A DNA stretch of 32,680 nucleotides, taken from positions 1 to 32,680 of the forward strand of contig SUVT01000022.1 in assembly GCA_015061845.1 (NCBI GenBank), read 5' to 3'. This document shows, piece by piece, positions 1 to 8,152 of the stretch (its first letter is position 1; each line of letters starts with the position of its first letter). This DNA is from Lentisphaerota bacterium. GTDB taxonomy: Bacteria > Verrucomicrobiota > Lentisphaeria > Victivallales > UBA1829. The position numbers and the translations under genes are program-made. The notes under the pieces were generated by a model that had not been told where the DNA came from, ran no database searches, and saw only the letters and a list, made by a program, of their open reading frames with translations.

Positions 1-1
1 A

Positions 2-88
2 AAACAGGCTTACGGTTTCAGAGATCGTGAGTATTTCAAATTGAAAATCTATCAACTGCCGGAAATTTCGAGCGAGAAATTATTATGA
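2..88 (+). pseudogene. C-terminal tail of a transposase, probably ISL3 family (truncated by window edge)
   Basis: An open frame enters from the left edge and ends at TGA 86-88, giving 28 residues. They contain AYGFRDREYFKLKIYQL, which resembles the conserved end of ISL3-type DDE transposases (x-G-[FY]-R-x-x-x-x-[FY]-x-x-[KR]-[IV]). The short sequence between its stop and about position 115 would be the right end of the element. Its outer tip reads GGCCTCTTCGAC on the minus strand, compatible with the GGCTCTT-like tips I recall for ISL3 elements. Only the last part of the gene is visible, so activity cannot be judged. Family call is moderate; another DDE family is possible. Confidence 0.5.
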
Positions 89-115
89 CTTCTGTCATAA
101 ACCGTCGAAGAGGCC
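89..115 (+). mobile_element. Putative right end (terminal inverted repeat) of the insertion sequence
   Basis: These bases lie between the transposase stop and the point where the ArsR reading frame stops looking like ArsR. Read on the minus strand the tip begins GGCCTCTTCGACGGTTTATG. The boundary at 115 is inferred from where ArsR homology ends (codons for SQHLN at 130-116). The matching left end and the target duplication are outside the window. Confidence 0.4.
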
Positions 116-286
116 ATTCAGATGCTGACTGACGGAGGAAAACTCTTCGCCTGTTCCTTCCACAAAATCGCAAACGCACATCTCCCCCTTTGCAAGATTG
201 CGAACGATCCACAGGCGTGTAGGATGTCCCAACGCCTTGAAAACTTCTGCAAGCTCCGAAAGATTTTTTGTTGCATCATTTGCCAT
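95..286 (-). pseudogene. ArsR-family transcriptional regulator, truncated by the insertion
   Basis: The 63-residue product starts MANDATKNLSELAEVFKALG, then HPTRLWIVRNL and SSVSQHLN. This is the ArsR winged-helix start: the helix before the HTH, a CVC motif at about residues 37-39 in the ELxVCDL-like position of metal-sensing members, and the recognition helix SVSQHL. A normal ArsR protein is about 95-120 residues and continues LxxAGLVxxRREGR. Here the frame ends LNGLFDGL, a few codons after the IS boundary, so the wing and dimerisation helix are missing. ATG at 286 is preceded by AAAGGAAA at good spacing. The truncated product is unlikely to dimerise or repress. Its original target is unknown; the divergent TetR/hcp unit is adjacent. 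Confidence 0.7.
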
Positions 287-409
287 AACAGATTTCCTTT
301 CATCATTTCACAATCTGCTGTAATGTTTTCATTTGTCAAACTGAAGACATGAAAAATCATTGAAAGTTTTGAAAGAAAAATGCCGAAAACGGCAAAAATC
401 TTTCATTGG

Positions 410-438
410 TTGTAATTTTATTTTTTTTGCTATATACT
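410..438 (+). promoter_or_regulatory. Sigma-70-like promoter for the TetR-remnant/hcp unit
   Basis: TTGTAA at 410-415, a 17-bp spacer and TATACT at 433-438, both on the plus strand. The predicted start near 445 is about 620 bases upstream of hcp and runs through the TetR remnant. Confidence 0.55.
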
Positions 439-444
439 GTAATG

Positions 445-463
445 TTCTGATTTTTAATCAGAA
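445..463 (+). promoter_or_regulatory. Palindrome at the transcription start; candidate operator
   Basis: TTCTGAT-TTTTA-ATCAGAA is a perfect 7-bp inverted repeat with a 5-base centre, placed just downstream of the -10 box. This is where a TetR or ArsR repressor would block initiation. It could also be only a 5'-end RNA hairpin. Which regulator, if any, binds it is not visible. Confidence 0.4.
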
Positions 464-538
464 AAATATCCCTCAATGAGTATGAAAATGGTGGTAACTC
501 TTTTCCGGAGCCGGAAAAGTGGAAAAAAAAATTGAATA

Positions 539-578
539 GAGGTAATTTCAAAAGTCCGGCAAAATTTGGCTGAAAAAA
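539..578 (+). repeat. Solo 40-bp repeat, identical to the right terminal repeat of the element at 12452-12634
   Basis: The 40 bases from GAGGTAATTTC to GGCTGAAAAAA are identical, base for base, to the reverse complement of 12595-12634. The last 13 bases double as codons for the LAEK of the TetR remnant. No second terminal repeat is seen within the next kilobase, so this is a solo end rather than a complete element. Confidence 0.85.
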
Positions 579-1048
579 TCGGGATTTCTGAACCGGCTCT
601 TTACCGTCACTTCAAAAATAAAGCTGAAATTGTCCGGGCTTTGATTGTGCAATTTGAGATCGATCCGGTGTCTATGCAGGAGGAGTATTCCGGTTGGGAA
701 CTGCTCAAGGCTTTTTTTGCAAAACGGGTCGAGCAGGTCATCAGCGAACCGCATTGGGCAAATATTATATTTTCTGAGGAACTTTTCATTCATGACAGTG
801 AATATTCCGGCGTGATCAGGGAAATCATGCGTAAAAACCAGAGTATGGTCATGGAAAATCTGGCTGTTGCCATGAAAAGAGGAGAAATCAGGAATGATAT
901 TGCACCGGAAATGGTTTTCCGCATGACTGCCGGGTCTCTGCGACTGCTGATAAAACAGTGGGGGTTCAGCGGGGAATCCTTTGATTTGCGGGAGCAAAGC
1001 AGAATATTGTTCCAAGCATGGGATCGTATTTGGAAGATGGAAAAGTAA
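566..1048 (+). pseudogene. TetR-family regulator lacking its N-terminus
   Basis: From the TTG at 566 the frame reads LAEKIGISEPALYRHFKNKA, the second half of a TetR HTH, followed by a helical ligand-binding domain of about 130 residues. TetR proteins need about 25-35 residues before this point (helix 1 and most of helix 2). Upstream the frame reads only IEVISKVRQN before a stop at 533-535, and that stretch lies in the 40-bp repeat. No ATG or GTG start with a ribosome site fits. The body is 160 aa, whereas intact members are about 190-210. The C-terminal domain looks undamaged, suggesting recent loss. It is 19 bp upstream of hcp, so the parent gene probably regulated hcp. Less likely, a TTG start makes a short protein without DNA binding. 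Confidence 0.7.
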
Positions 1049-1067
1049 AACAGAACGGAGGTTTATC

Positions 1068-2612
1068 ATGGAAGGAAAAATGTTTTGTTTTCAATGTCAG
1101 GAAGCATGCCGCAACACCGGTTGCACCTTTGCCGGAATGTGCGGTAAAAAGGCTGAAACAGCCAATTTGATGGATGAAATCATCCGTCAGCTCAAACAGA
1201 TCGCACTGACCCGGAACGTTGACCGGGAACTTGGACGTTTTATTGTAAAGTCTCTTTTCATGACCATTACCAACGCAAATTTTGACAATGCCGTGCTTCA
1301 GAAGCAGCTGGATGAGGCCGTAAAACTTGCCGGAGAAAATCCGCAGCAACTCCCCGCCGGAGTGCTTGCCTGTGACAATGAGGATATCCGTTCCCTGCGG
1401 GAATTGCTCACTTACGGCCTCAAAGGTATTGCCGCTTACACTGAACACGCTGCTGTTCTGGGAAAAGAAGATGATGCCATTTACGCCTTTTGCTTCAAAG
1501 CGTTGCAGACCGCTGCAACAGAAGAAGATCCCGGGAAACTCCTTGCAGTTATTCTGGAAGCCGGGGAAATCGCCGTAAAGACAATGGCTTTGCTGGATCA
1601 AGCCAACACAGATACGTTTGGAAATCCCCAAGTAACAACGGTCAGAACAGGCGTCGGCAATCGTCCCGGAATTCTGATTTCCGGACATGATCTGCTGGAT
1701 CTCAAAGAACTTCTGGAACAGACCAAAGATGCCGGAATCGATATTTACACCCACTGTGAAATGCTCCCGGCTCATTCCTATCCGGAACTGAAAAAATATC
1801 CTCATCTTTATGGAAATTACGGCAACGCATGGCATCAGCAGAACCGGGAATTCGCTTCCTTTCATGGTCCGATCCTTATGACAACAAACTGCATCACGCC
1901 CGTACAGGATGCTTACAAAAACCGTATTTTTACGACCGGGGCGGCAGGTTATCCCGGAGTGCCGCACATTGCAGACCGGGAAGCAGGCAAACAGAAAGAT
2001 TTTTCTGCGCTCATCGAACTTGCAAAAAGTTGTCCGTCTCCGGAAAAACTGGAGGACGGCACGATCACCGGAGGTTTTGCCCATGCACAAGTCTTTGCAC
2101 TTGCCGATAAAGTCGTGGAAGCTGTAAAGACGGGTGCCATCAAACGTTTTGTGGTAATGGCAGGTTGTGACGGCAGACAGAAAGAGCGGCAATATTACTC
2201 CGATGTGGCGGAAAATCTGCCCAAAGATACAGTGATCCTGACTGCCGGATGTGCAAAATACCGTTATAACAAACTGGTCACGGATGATATCGGTGGTATT
2301 CCAAGAGTTCTTGATGCCGGACAGTGCAATGATTGTTACTCTCTGGCTGTCATTGCCTTGAAACTGAAAGAAATTTTCGGAGCAAAGGATATCAACGATC
2401 TGCCGATTTCATTTGATATCTCGTGGTATGAGCAGAAAGCGGTTGCAGTTCTGCTGGCATTGCTGCACCTCGGGTTCAAAAATATCCGTCTCGGACCGAC
2501 CCTTCCGGCATTTCTCTCGCCCAATGTTGCAAAAATCCTGGTTGAAACTTTTGATATCAAAGGGATCACCGACCCGCAAAGTGATATCAACGCCATGATG
2601 GCAGGGAAGTAA
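1068..2612 (+). CDS. hcp: Hybrid-cluster protein (hydroxylamine reductase / prismane protein)
   Basis: 514-aa cytoplasmic Fe-S protein linked in other bacteria to hydroxylamine reduction, nitric oxide detoxification and S-nitrosylation. N-terminal cysteines C7, C10, C19 and C25 (C-x2-C-x8-C-x5-C) match the cubane-cluster motif of the short-spaced classes. Hybrid-cluster segments follow: [64 protein letters not shown] and ISWYEQKAV. The chosen ATG at 1068 has GGAGGT at 1057-1062; an in-frame upstream extension to 981 would overlap the TetR remnant and has no homology. No hcr reductase gene is adjacent. A hairpin terminator at 2639-2696 ends the unit. Both neighbouring regulators are broken, so nitrosative-stress control may have been lost. 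Confidence 0.95.
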   Translation: MEGKMFCFQCQEACRNTGCTFAGMCGKKAETANLMDEIIRQLKQIALTRNVDRELGRFIVKSLFMTITNANFDNAVLQKQLDEAVKLAGENPQQLPAGVLACDNEDIRSLRELLTYGLKGIAAYTEHAAVLGKEDDAIYAFCFKALQTAATEEDPGKLLAVILEAGEIAVKTMALLDQANTDTFGNPQVTTVRTGVGNRPGILISGHDLLDLKELLEQTKDAGIDIYTHCEMLPAHSYPELKKYPHLYGNYGNAWHQQNREFASFHGPILMTTNCITPVQDAYKNRIFTTGAAGYPGVPHIADREAGKQKDFSALIELAKSCPSPEKLEDGTITGGFAHAQVFALADKVVEAVKTGAIKRFVVMAGCDGRQKERQYYSDVAENLPKDTVILTAGCAKYRYNKLVTDDIGGIPRVLDAGQCNDCYSLAVIALKLKEIFGAKDINDLPISFDISWYEQKAVAVLLALLHLGFKNIRLGPTLPAFLSPNVAKILVETFDIKGITDPQSDINAMMAGK

Positions 2613-2638
2613 GAAATCTTGATGATATAGAAAACCGT

Positions 2639-2696
2639 ATGAAGCCTTGCAGATTCACCCCACTGGCGGTGTAATAAGCGAGGCTTCATGTTTTTT
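2639..2696 (+). terminator. Rho-independent terminator after hcp
   Basis: ATGAAGCCT (2639-2647) pairs with AGGCTTCAT (2681-2689), with a smaller inner CACC/GGTG pairing, and T6 follows at 2691-2696. The T-run orientation fits the plus strand. The hairpin may also stop transcripts from the convergent tRNAs. Confidence 0.7.
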
Positions 2697-2718
2697 CTTG
2701 AAATCAAGGCAAAAAAAA

Positions 2719-2792
2719 TGGCTGCCCGACCAGGATTTGAACCTAGACAAACTGAACCAGAATCAGTTGTGCTACCGTTACACCATCGGGCA
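2719..2792 (-). tRNA. tRNA-Gln (anticodon CUG)
   Basis: Reverse complement folds as a cloverleaf: acceptor TGCCCGA/TCGGGCA, anticodon stem ACTGA/TCAGT around loop TTCTGGT (anticodon complement at 2758-2760), T-arm loop GGTTCAAATCC, and encoded CCA at the 3' end (2721-2719). It is the second gene of a minus-strand tRNA pair. Confidence 0.93.
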
Positions 2793-2813
2793 GTCAGCAT
2801 GTACTGCAAAAAA

Positions 2814-2888
2814 TGGCTCCGGCAGCTGGATTCGAACCAGCGACCAAGTGGTTAACAGCCACCTACTCTACCGCTGAGCTATGCCGGA
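2814..2888 (-). tRNA. tRNA-Asn (anticodon GUU)
   Basis: Acceptor TCCGGCA/TGCCGGA, D-arm TAGCTCAGCGGTAGA, anticodon loop CTGTTAA (anticodon complement at 2854-2856), T-arm loop GGTTCGAATCC and an encoded CCA. It lies 21 bp upstream of tRNA-Gln on the same strand and probably shares its transcript. Confidence 0.93.
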
Positions 2889-2906
2889 GCGTTCATGATA
2901 GAAAGT

Positions 2907-2934
2907 AATATAACATGTTCTTTTAATTTTTCAA
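2907..2934 (-). promoter_or_regulatory. Promoter of the tRNA-Asn/tRNA-Gln pair
   Basis: On the minus strand TTGAAA (2934-2929), a 16-bp spacer and TATATT (2912-2907). The predicted start is about 12 bases before the mature tRNA-Asn 5' end. Confidence 0.6.
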
Positions 2935-3027
2935 GTTGATTTTTGAAAAAAATCGTTTTTTTTATGAAATTTCAGCATTTTTTCCTCGTTTTACTTATAG
3001 AATGCACTTTTTTTTGAAAGGATATGC

Positions 3028-3056
3028 TTGAAAAAGTAATATTCTTCTGCTAGAGT
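3028..3056 (+). promoter_or_regulatory. Promoter of the zinc-ribbon/leucine-rich-repeat gene
   Basis: TTGAAA at 3028-3033, 17-bp spacer ending in TGC, and TAGAGT at 3051-3056. The predicted start near 3063 leaves a leader of about 37 bases before ATG 3100. The ribosome site is weak. Confidence 0.5.
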
Positions 3057-3099
3057 ATACGGTATTGAAAAAAATAGGGTTTCAAGTAACAAAAAAATT

Positions 3100-3996
3100 A
3101 TGAGTAATAAAATTTATAAATGTCGTCATTGCGGATGCGAAATCATTTCAGAAGATTTGATTGCAAATATGGAAATTATTTGTCCGAATTGCGGGAAAAA
3201 AATCAGTACCAGAACCGGGCTTTTCGGGGTAAGGCTTTTTGGAAAAGGTGCCAGCCAGGATTGGAAGAAGATCGGTCCGAAAATTGCTTCGGGACTGATT
3301 CTTACCACCTTTACGGTAATTTCTATTATCACTGCCTATCGTAATGAAGGCGGTGTCATTTTGATTGGCAGACACAGGGTTTACGTTGAAAAACCTGATG
3401 TTACTATAGAGCCGATCAAAATTGATACTACAGCTGTGGGGAATGAACTTTTTGAGCTCGTTTGTGAAAGTGTTATTGAAGAAGCAAAAAAACAAGGTTT
3501 GACTTTAGAATCTGAAGAACCGCTCTCCTGGGCTGTGATTTCCTGTGATCCGGACGTTGTTGAAGTGGTCATCCCGAAAATGGTTTCAACGATAAAAAGT
3601 GGTGCTTTCAAGAATTGCAGCAAACTGGAAAAGCTTACGATTTCCAACTCCGTCAAATCTATTGAAAAGGATGCATTGCCCATATGTAAGACCATAATAA
3701 TAGCTCCCGGCAACAATACTTTTATGAATGGAGATGCAGGAGAAGTTATTGATTTGAAAAATAAAGCATTGATCTGGTTTCCTCCGGATTTTTCCGGAGA
3801 ATACACGATTCCGGATGGTGTAGTCAGTATCGGCAGTACACTGCGCAATTGTTCCGGTATAACAACGGTTATCGTTCCCGGGGATATCAAAAAAATCGAA
3901 CACACAAGTTTACCGGAAAAATGCAAGGTGATTTATAAGCAGAAACCGGTCTCTGCAAGGAAAGCCGAATCGGCAAAAAACAACTCTGATATCTGA
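3100..3996 (+). CDS. Zinc-ribbon membrane protein with BspA-like leucine-rich repeats
   Basis: 298 aa. The N-terminal zinc ribbon uses C8-x2-C11 and C28-x2-C31 (plus C13). A single membrane segment follows at about residues 61-81 (IASGLILTTFTVISIITAY). The rest carries BspA-type LRR units of the form IPxxVxxIxxxAFxxCxxLxxLxI: VVIPKMVSTIKSGAFKNCSK, then YTIPDGVVSIGSTLRNCSG. With the ribbon inside the cell, the repeats would face outside or the periplasm, as in BspA-like binding proteins. No enzyme motif is seen. It is monocistronic with its own promoter and has no obvious functional tie to its neighbours. The zinc ribbon shares its exact cysteine spacing with the protein at 17360-18013. Ligand unknown. 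Confidence 0.7.
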   Translation: MSNKIYKCRHCGCEIISEDLIANMEIICPNCGKKISTRTGLFGVRLFGKGASQDWKKIGPKIASGLILTTFTVISIITAYRNEGGVILIGRHRVYVEKPDVTIEPIKIDTTAVGNELFELVCESVIEEAKKQGLTLESEEPLSWAVISCDPDVVEVVIPKMVSTIKSGAFKNCSKLEKLTISNSVKSIEKDALPICKTIIIAPGNNTFMNGDAGEVIDLKNKALIWFPPDFSGEYTIPDGVVSIGSTLRNCSGITTVIVPGDIKKIEHTSLPEKCKVIYKQKPVSARKAESAKNNSDI

Positions 3997-4029
3997 ATTG
4001 CTTTGTATCTCTGTTAAGAAAATAAAAAA

Positions 4030-4054
4030 GCCGCAAAGCGTTAAACTTTGCGGC
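4030..4054 (-). terminator. Terminator of the pseudopilin/GH130/DUF4838 operon
   Basis: GCCGCAAAG and CTTTGCGGC form a perfect 9-bp GC-rich stem with a 7-base loop. On the minus strand it is followed by TTTTTTATTTT. It begins 15 bases after the DUF4838 stop codon. No T-run follows on the plus strand, so it works mainly for the minus strand. Confidence 0.85.
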
Positions 4055-4068
4055 GGGAGTTCTCCAAC

Positions 4069-6372
4069 TCAGAGAACGATCAACTTGTCAGGAACAGGTT
4101 CTTTCTCTTTATATTCATCCAGAGGAATCAGTTCCAGCCGTTCGTACCAGACTCCTTCATCTCTGTTGACCAGAGAGTTCATCCAGAACATTCCGGTGGA
4201 TTGCGGATTCTTCACGATCAGTTTGCCCAGAACAAAGGTTCTGTATTTTCCGGTGGAATCTTTCGCTTTGTCAAAGGTACCGAAAAGCAGCGGCTGTGAT
4301 CTGTTCAATTTCTCATTGCCGTGATGATGGGCACGCATGTCAAACATTTTTCCTTTTTCACGCAAAGTTTTCTGTTCAGCGCGGGCTCTCAAACGGATCA
4401 CATAGACTTTTCCCGGGGTGAGATACTCGATAAATTCCGTGTAATACCACTGGATCCCCCACGGTTTTTTCCCGATATGACGGGCAGCTTTCCCTTTCGC
4501 TGCAGCTTTATCATCCAGATGAGCTGCAAGTCCGCCGGCAGCAAGGGGTTTCCAAACCGTTACGGTGTTTCTGGAGTATTCTGCCGGATCTGCTGCACGG
4601 GAACTCCAGGCAAGTTTCTTTTCCCATTTTCCGATCCACTTGCTGCGCTTCATCGTGGCTCTGGCAGGAACATATTTCGCAAGAGATTTGGCTTTTGCAA
4701 GCAGCGTTTTGTAATTCTCAATGCCGATCACGGTCGGATTGGCTGAGAGCTTGAGACGGAGCAGCGGGATGTATTCCCGGGCGATACGGCCGTAATGAAC
4801 AGGATCTTTTTCCGTCTTCTTCAGAGCGCGTTCAAAAATCGCTGTCATCTTGCTGATTTCATCTGCGGAATAGATCAGGGAGACACCGTCACCGGCAGCC
4901 TTCCGGGCGGCAGCGAACCGTTTCCATGCCTTACGGATCAAGGCGATATATTCCAACATTTCCGGGGCAGCGTTGCCATAGAATGCATTGACAAATTCCG
5001 GAATCAGTTTTTCAATATCCTGATCGGGGTTCCAGAGAAGCTGACTGTAAAGCCATTTTTTCAGCGGTGTCAAAGATTTACCGCCATTGGAGCAGTCGGC
5101 AAAATATCCGGTAATATCCTTTTCTGCAAGGAGTTTGACAGATTTTGCAAACTGGTCAAAAGAGGGATACGGCATGTCGTCTGTTTCCAGATAGTCCCAG
5201 AAATAAACATTGTCGCAGCTCTTGAAACAGTCGTCGATATTTTTGTTGATCTGCGGATTATCCGGCAGCGGGACAAGCATCATCACATTGTTATATCTGG
5301 AACCGATGGGCGCAAGGAAGAGAACCACATTCGGGTGGGCTGTGATCCCGCCGGTATGCAGTTTGCCGTGACCGTAAACAAGGGTTGTCAGGCGGATCTC
5401 CGGATAGTCTTTCACCAGAAGCTCTGCGACTTTGTTTGCGATCATGAGCTGAACACCGGGAAGGCCGTGCTTTTTGATCAGAGGTTTGCAGTTTTCACAC
5501 TCGCAAGCAGTGGTGGAACCATCGTTGCAGGAGATGGAAAAATAGCGGGCGTTGGGTGTCTTTCTGATCAGGTTCCGGACATGTTCTGCCATGAGCTTCG
5601 GGATCTCCGGATGGGTGTAGCAGACGGAACCCATGTGTGCGGTCTGTTTGACCCGTTTTCCATTGAGCAGGGAGAAATATTCCGGGTGGGTTGCATAATA
5701 TTTCTTTGCCGGGATCAGTTCGTAATAAGTATGCACAAAGAGGTTGGAGTTTTCCACGCCGCCGGACTCTTCGGGGAGGTAGGAGAGATAGGAAAGCGGG
5801 GCGAGACGGAGGAACATCAGAGCTTCCGGATTGCTCTTGTGAGCATAATTATAAAGCAGTTCACGGGCTTCAAAAGGCGGCGTATAACTGCGGGCAGTCA
5901 CTTCCAGCGCCTTATTGCTCAAGTCTGGGATCACCACAAGTCCGGGATCTTTTCCGGCGGGGATCTCTCCCTGCGGTTCTGCATAATAACGGAAGCCGAG
6001 ATCTTCCTGCATGAAGCTGATAACTCCGTTCAGCGGTCCGGGATGTCCGCCGCGGATGAAAACATTTTTTCCTTTCACATCAACAGAATATCCCTGAAGA
6101 CGGAGCTTTCCGGTAAAGCCTGCTTCTTTGGCAAGATCGGTGTTTCCGACACTGATCAGGTTTCCATCGGCGCGGTCTTCCCGCTTGGCGGAGATGGTCG
6201 TCTTTGTCATTTTGCTCAAATATTCGGCAAGCAGACGTGCGGCGTACCGCTCCTGAACAGTTGGTTTCACCGGATAGACAACGGTATAGCTTTTTGCCGG
6301 GTCCAGCTTGATTCCGGCATTGACCAGAAAGGCTGTACAAACGAAAAGGATTGCAAGAAAGATTTTTTTCAT
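4069..6372 (-). CDS. Exported DUF4838-domain protein (glycoside-hydrolase-like)
   Basis: 767 aa with signal peptide MKKIFLAILFVCTAFLVNA, cleaved about residue 19. Residues 30-130 (AKSYTVVYPVKPTVQERYAA, LAEYLSKMTKT) resemble the alpha-glucuronidase-type N-terminal domain that precedes many catalytic barrels. Residues about 190-460 match DUF4838: YYATHPEYFSLLNGKR, FSISCNDGSTTACEC, VYFWDYLETDDMPYPSFDQF and DITGYFADCSNGG. A C-terminal beta-rich domain of about 200 residues may bind carbohydrate. Start ATG 6372 has AAGGAGT. It is the last gene of the operon after pseudopilin and GH130, 12 bp from GH130. DUF4838 activity is not known to me; a polysaccharide hydrolase role is inferred from the fold and neighbours. 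Confidence 0.8.
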   Translation of the reverse strand: MKKIFLAILFVCTAFLVNAGIKLDPAKSYTVVYPVKPTVQERYAARLLAEYLSKMTKTTISAKREDRADGNLISVGNTDLAKEAGFTGKLRLQGYSVDVKGKNVFIRGGHPGPLNGVISFMQEDLGFRYYAEPQGEIPAGKDPGLVVIPDLSNKALEVTARSYTPPFEARELLYNYAHKSNPEALMFLRLAPLSYLSYLPEESGGVENSNLFVHTYYELIPAKKYYATHPEYFSLLNGKRVKQTAHMGSVCYTHPEIPKLMAEHVRNLIRKTPNARYFSISCNDGSTTACECENCKPLIKKHGLPGVQLMIANKVAELLVKDYPEIRLTTLVYGHGKLHTGGITAHPNVVLFLAPIGSRYNNVMMLVPLPDNPQINKNIDDCFKSCDNVYFWDYLETDDMPYPSFDQFAKSVKLLAEKDITGYFADCSNGGKSLTPLKKWLYSQLLWNPDQDIEKLIPEFVNAFYGNAAPEMLEYIALIRKAWKRFAAARKAAGDGVSLIYSADEISKMTAIFERALKKTEKDPVHYGRIAREYIPLLRLKLSANPTVIGIENYKTLLAKAKSLAKYVPARATMKRSKWIGKWEKKLAWSSRAADPAEYSRNTVTVWKPLAAGGLAAHLDDKAAAKGKAARHIGKKPWGIQWYYTEFIEYLTPGKVYVIRLRARAEQKTLREKGKMFDMRAHHHGNEKLNRSQPLLFGTFDKAKDSTGKYRTFVLGKLIVKNPQSTGMFWMNSLVNRDEGVWYERLELIPLDEYKEKEPVPDKLIVL

Positions 6373-6384
6373 CTGAATAACTCC

Positions 6385-7440
6385 TTAATTTTTGCAGGGA
6401 AATTTTTTGACATGTTCCAGCGCGCCGGAAAGAGTTGTCACGGCGGAACCGATGCACTTGTCACAAATTCCATAGAAAAGTCTGATTTCATCTCCGGCAA
6501 CGATATTGGCACAGGGGAAAATACATTTCGGATAAGGTCCGGTCTGTTCCAGTTCGCCTTCCGGTTCCATCACCGGTTCAGGAGTGCGGCAGAGAACTTT
6601 CCGGGGATTTTCCCGATCCAAAAGCATCAATCCGATCCGGTATGTTCCGGGACGGTCGACGCCATGATAGAACATAAGCCAGCCGTCATCGGTGGGGATC
6701 GGCACACCGGATGGACCGACTTTCATCTTTTCCCAGGCCTGTTCCGGCTGGAAAAGCATGAAATCATCGGGGATATCCACGCCATCGACCATGTTCCACG
6801 GCATTTCGATCTTGTCGCTGCACCATTTATTGATAGTATCAGTATAGAGCAGCCAGGTTCTGCCCGGTTCGTAGAACATGGGCAATGCCCACGCAGGAGA
6901 GGAACTTGGACGGTGCAGATAGGCATATTTCCCGTTGATTTTTTCCGGAAACAGCACCACATTGGCATCGTTGAAGAAAGGACTGGACAGCGCACCCATC
7001 CGTTTGACGGTTTTCCAATCTTCCGTGACAGCCAGCCCCACGCGGCGGTTGTTCCGTTCCCAACTGGGGGCATTATCCCCGCCGGGACCGAAGCGGCGTT
7101 CGCCACGCGCCCAGTTCCGCATACTCATATAGCGGGCGGCATAAGTGATATAAAACTTTCCATCGAGTTCCGTCACCCGGGGATCTTCCACAGTTCCGTG
7201 GTCAAAGGCATTTTCATCGGGATCGGGAGAGAAAAACGGAGTTTCGTTGATGGTAAAATTCACTCCATCAGAACTTTCTGCATAACCGAGAAAATAGTTT
7301 CCGCCTTTGTTCCCGGCGGTGAATACCATCCGGTATTTTCCGTCATACACGGCAACTCCGGGATTCATAACAGTTCTCGTCATCCATTCAAGATCATCGT
7401 TTGTGGTCAGGATCGGATTATTAAGGCGCATAATCTTCAT
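6385..7440 (-). CDS. GH130-family glycosidase/phosphorylase-like protein
   Basis: 351 aa, no signal peptide, so cytoplasmic. The five-bladed beta-propeller of GH130 is suggested by RLNNPIL, MNPGVAVYDGKYRMVF, HGTVEDPRVTELDGKFYITY, GWLMFYHGV, TYRIGLMLLDRENPRKVL and CIFPCANIVAGDEIRLFYG. The EDPR segment holds the aspartate used as general acid in the family. Known members phosphorolyse or hydrolyse beta-mannosides (mannosyl-1,4-glucose, mannobiose, mannosyl-GlcNAc). I chose ATG 7440; an upstream TTG at 7446 adds two residues and sits closer to the AAAGGAAA site. The exact substrate is not readable. Between pseudopilin (gap of about 20 bp) and DUF4838, it may process mannosides released outside. 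Confidence 0.75.
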   Translation of the reverse strand: MKIMRLNNPILTTNDDLEWMTRTVMNPGVAVYDGKYRMVFTAGNKGGNYFLGYAESSDGVNFTINETPFFSPDPDENAFDHGTVEDPRVTELDGKFYITYAARYMSMRNWARGERRFGPGGDNAPSWERNNRRVGLAVTEDWKTVKRMGALSSPFFNDANVVLFPEKINGKYAYLHRPSSSPAWALPMFYEPGRTWLLYTDTINKWCSDKIEMPWNMVDGVDIPDDFMLFQPEQAWEKMKVGPSGVPIPTDDGWLMFYHGVDRPGTYRIGLMLLDRENPRKVLCRTPEPVMEPEGELEQTGPYPKCIFPCANIVAGDEIRLFYGICDKCIGSAVTTLSGALEHVKKFPCKN

Positions 7441-7460
7441 TGTCAAACAATTTCCTTTCT

Positions 7461-8102
7461 TCAGAGGTCTGATATCAACAGTTTGAAATTCGTGGGAGTT
7501 TTGGTAAATTCAATTTCAGAGACCTGAGAGGCAGAGCCATCGACATAGCCGACATTTGCTTTTTGAGTATGGCGTAAGCAAATGTCCCAGTATCCTGCCC
7601 CGGTTATACTGGCTGTGTTATAAAACCAACGCGTATTTCTTGTCTTAAGCCCGGCAGGAGAAATTTCAGAAATATAAACGAAACGCGGATTCATTTTATT
7701 CAGTTTGCATTTTGCCGCAGGCATCGTTGGCTGCCCCGCATCTCCACGGGTTTGATACGAACCGCAAATCATATTTTTTGTTCTTTCTGACGGGCAGTCA
7801 AAAACTTTGTCATCTGCAATATACGCCTTCTCTATCTGACCGCCCTTTCCGGAATGATAACCCGTTATAAAATTACAGAGATTCCAGCTGTATGCATTAC
7901 TGGCGGGCATCATACTGTCGTAGTCTTCTGAATACAGAATACAACCCAGCATGACCTGTTTCATGTTCCCGGTACAATTGGAACCGCGTCCTTTTTCTCT
8001 GGCTGTATTCAGTGCCGGCAAAAGCATACCCGCCAGAATTGCGATGATTGCAATGACTACCAGAAGTTCGATCAACGTGAATTTCTTTGCAGATTTATTC
8101 AT
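7461..8102 (-). CDS. Pseudopilin-like protein with type IV N-terminal methylation/cleavage motif
   Basis: 213 aa. The N-terminus [25 protein letters not shown] carries the FTLIE prepilin motif with E at +5 and a hydrophobic alpha-1 helix, followed by [20 protein letters not shown]. The usual glycine before F is replaced by lysine. Downstream [21 protein letters not shown] and, near the end, [14 protein letters not shown] follow the DUF1559-like pattern common in PVC bacteria (conserved His then DG). These proteins are expanded in Lentisphaerota and Planctomycetes; function is unsettled, probably secretion- or surface-related. AAAGGAAA precedes ATG 8102. It is first in the operon with the two glycan enzymes and has a strong promoter, so it is probably the most expressed of the three. 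Confidence 0.85.
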   Translation of the reverse strand: MNKSAKKFTLIELLVVIAIIAILAGMLLPALNTAREKGRGSNCTGNMKQVMLGCILYSEDYDSMMPASNAYSWNLCNFITGYHSGKGGQIEKAYIADDKVFDCPSERTKNMICGSYQTRGDAGQPTMPAAKCKLNKMNPRFVYISEISPAGLKTRNTRWFYNTASITGAGYWDICLRHTQKANVGYVDGSASQVSEIEFTKTPTNFKLLISDL

Positions 8103-8152
8103 GTCCGATTTTCCTTTCGTTTGCTTGTTTATTTTTTGAGGAATCCGCTGTA

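Larger units (their letters stand above)
287..538. other. Regulatory region between the ArsR remnant and the TetR remnant
   Basis: AT-rich intergenic DNA. On the minus strand TTGACA (complement of 337-342) lies upstream of the ArsR start and may be its -35 box. On the plus strand it holds the promoter at 410-438 and the palindrome at 445-463. I see no coding sequence; in particular nothing in 440-538 restores the missing TetR N-terminus in any frame. Confidence 0.5.

Noticed and set aside
2938-2963. AT hairpin with T-run (GATTTTT/AAAAATC) as a plus-strand terminator
   Set aside because: The stem has only two G-C pairs and no plus-strand transcript obviously ends there. It may be chance in an AT-rich spacer.
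4795-7527. A 910-codon open frame on the plus strand opposite the DUF4838 and GH130 genes
   Set aside because: It is antisense to two genes with signal peptide, family motifs and ribosome sites. Its translation is rich in Phe, His, Cys and Ile without domain motifs, and it runs across their gene boundary. It results from codon bias.
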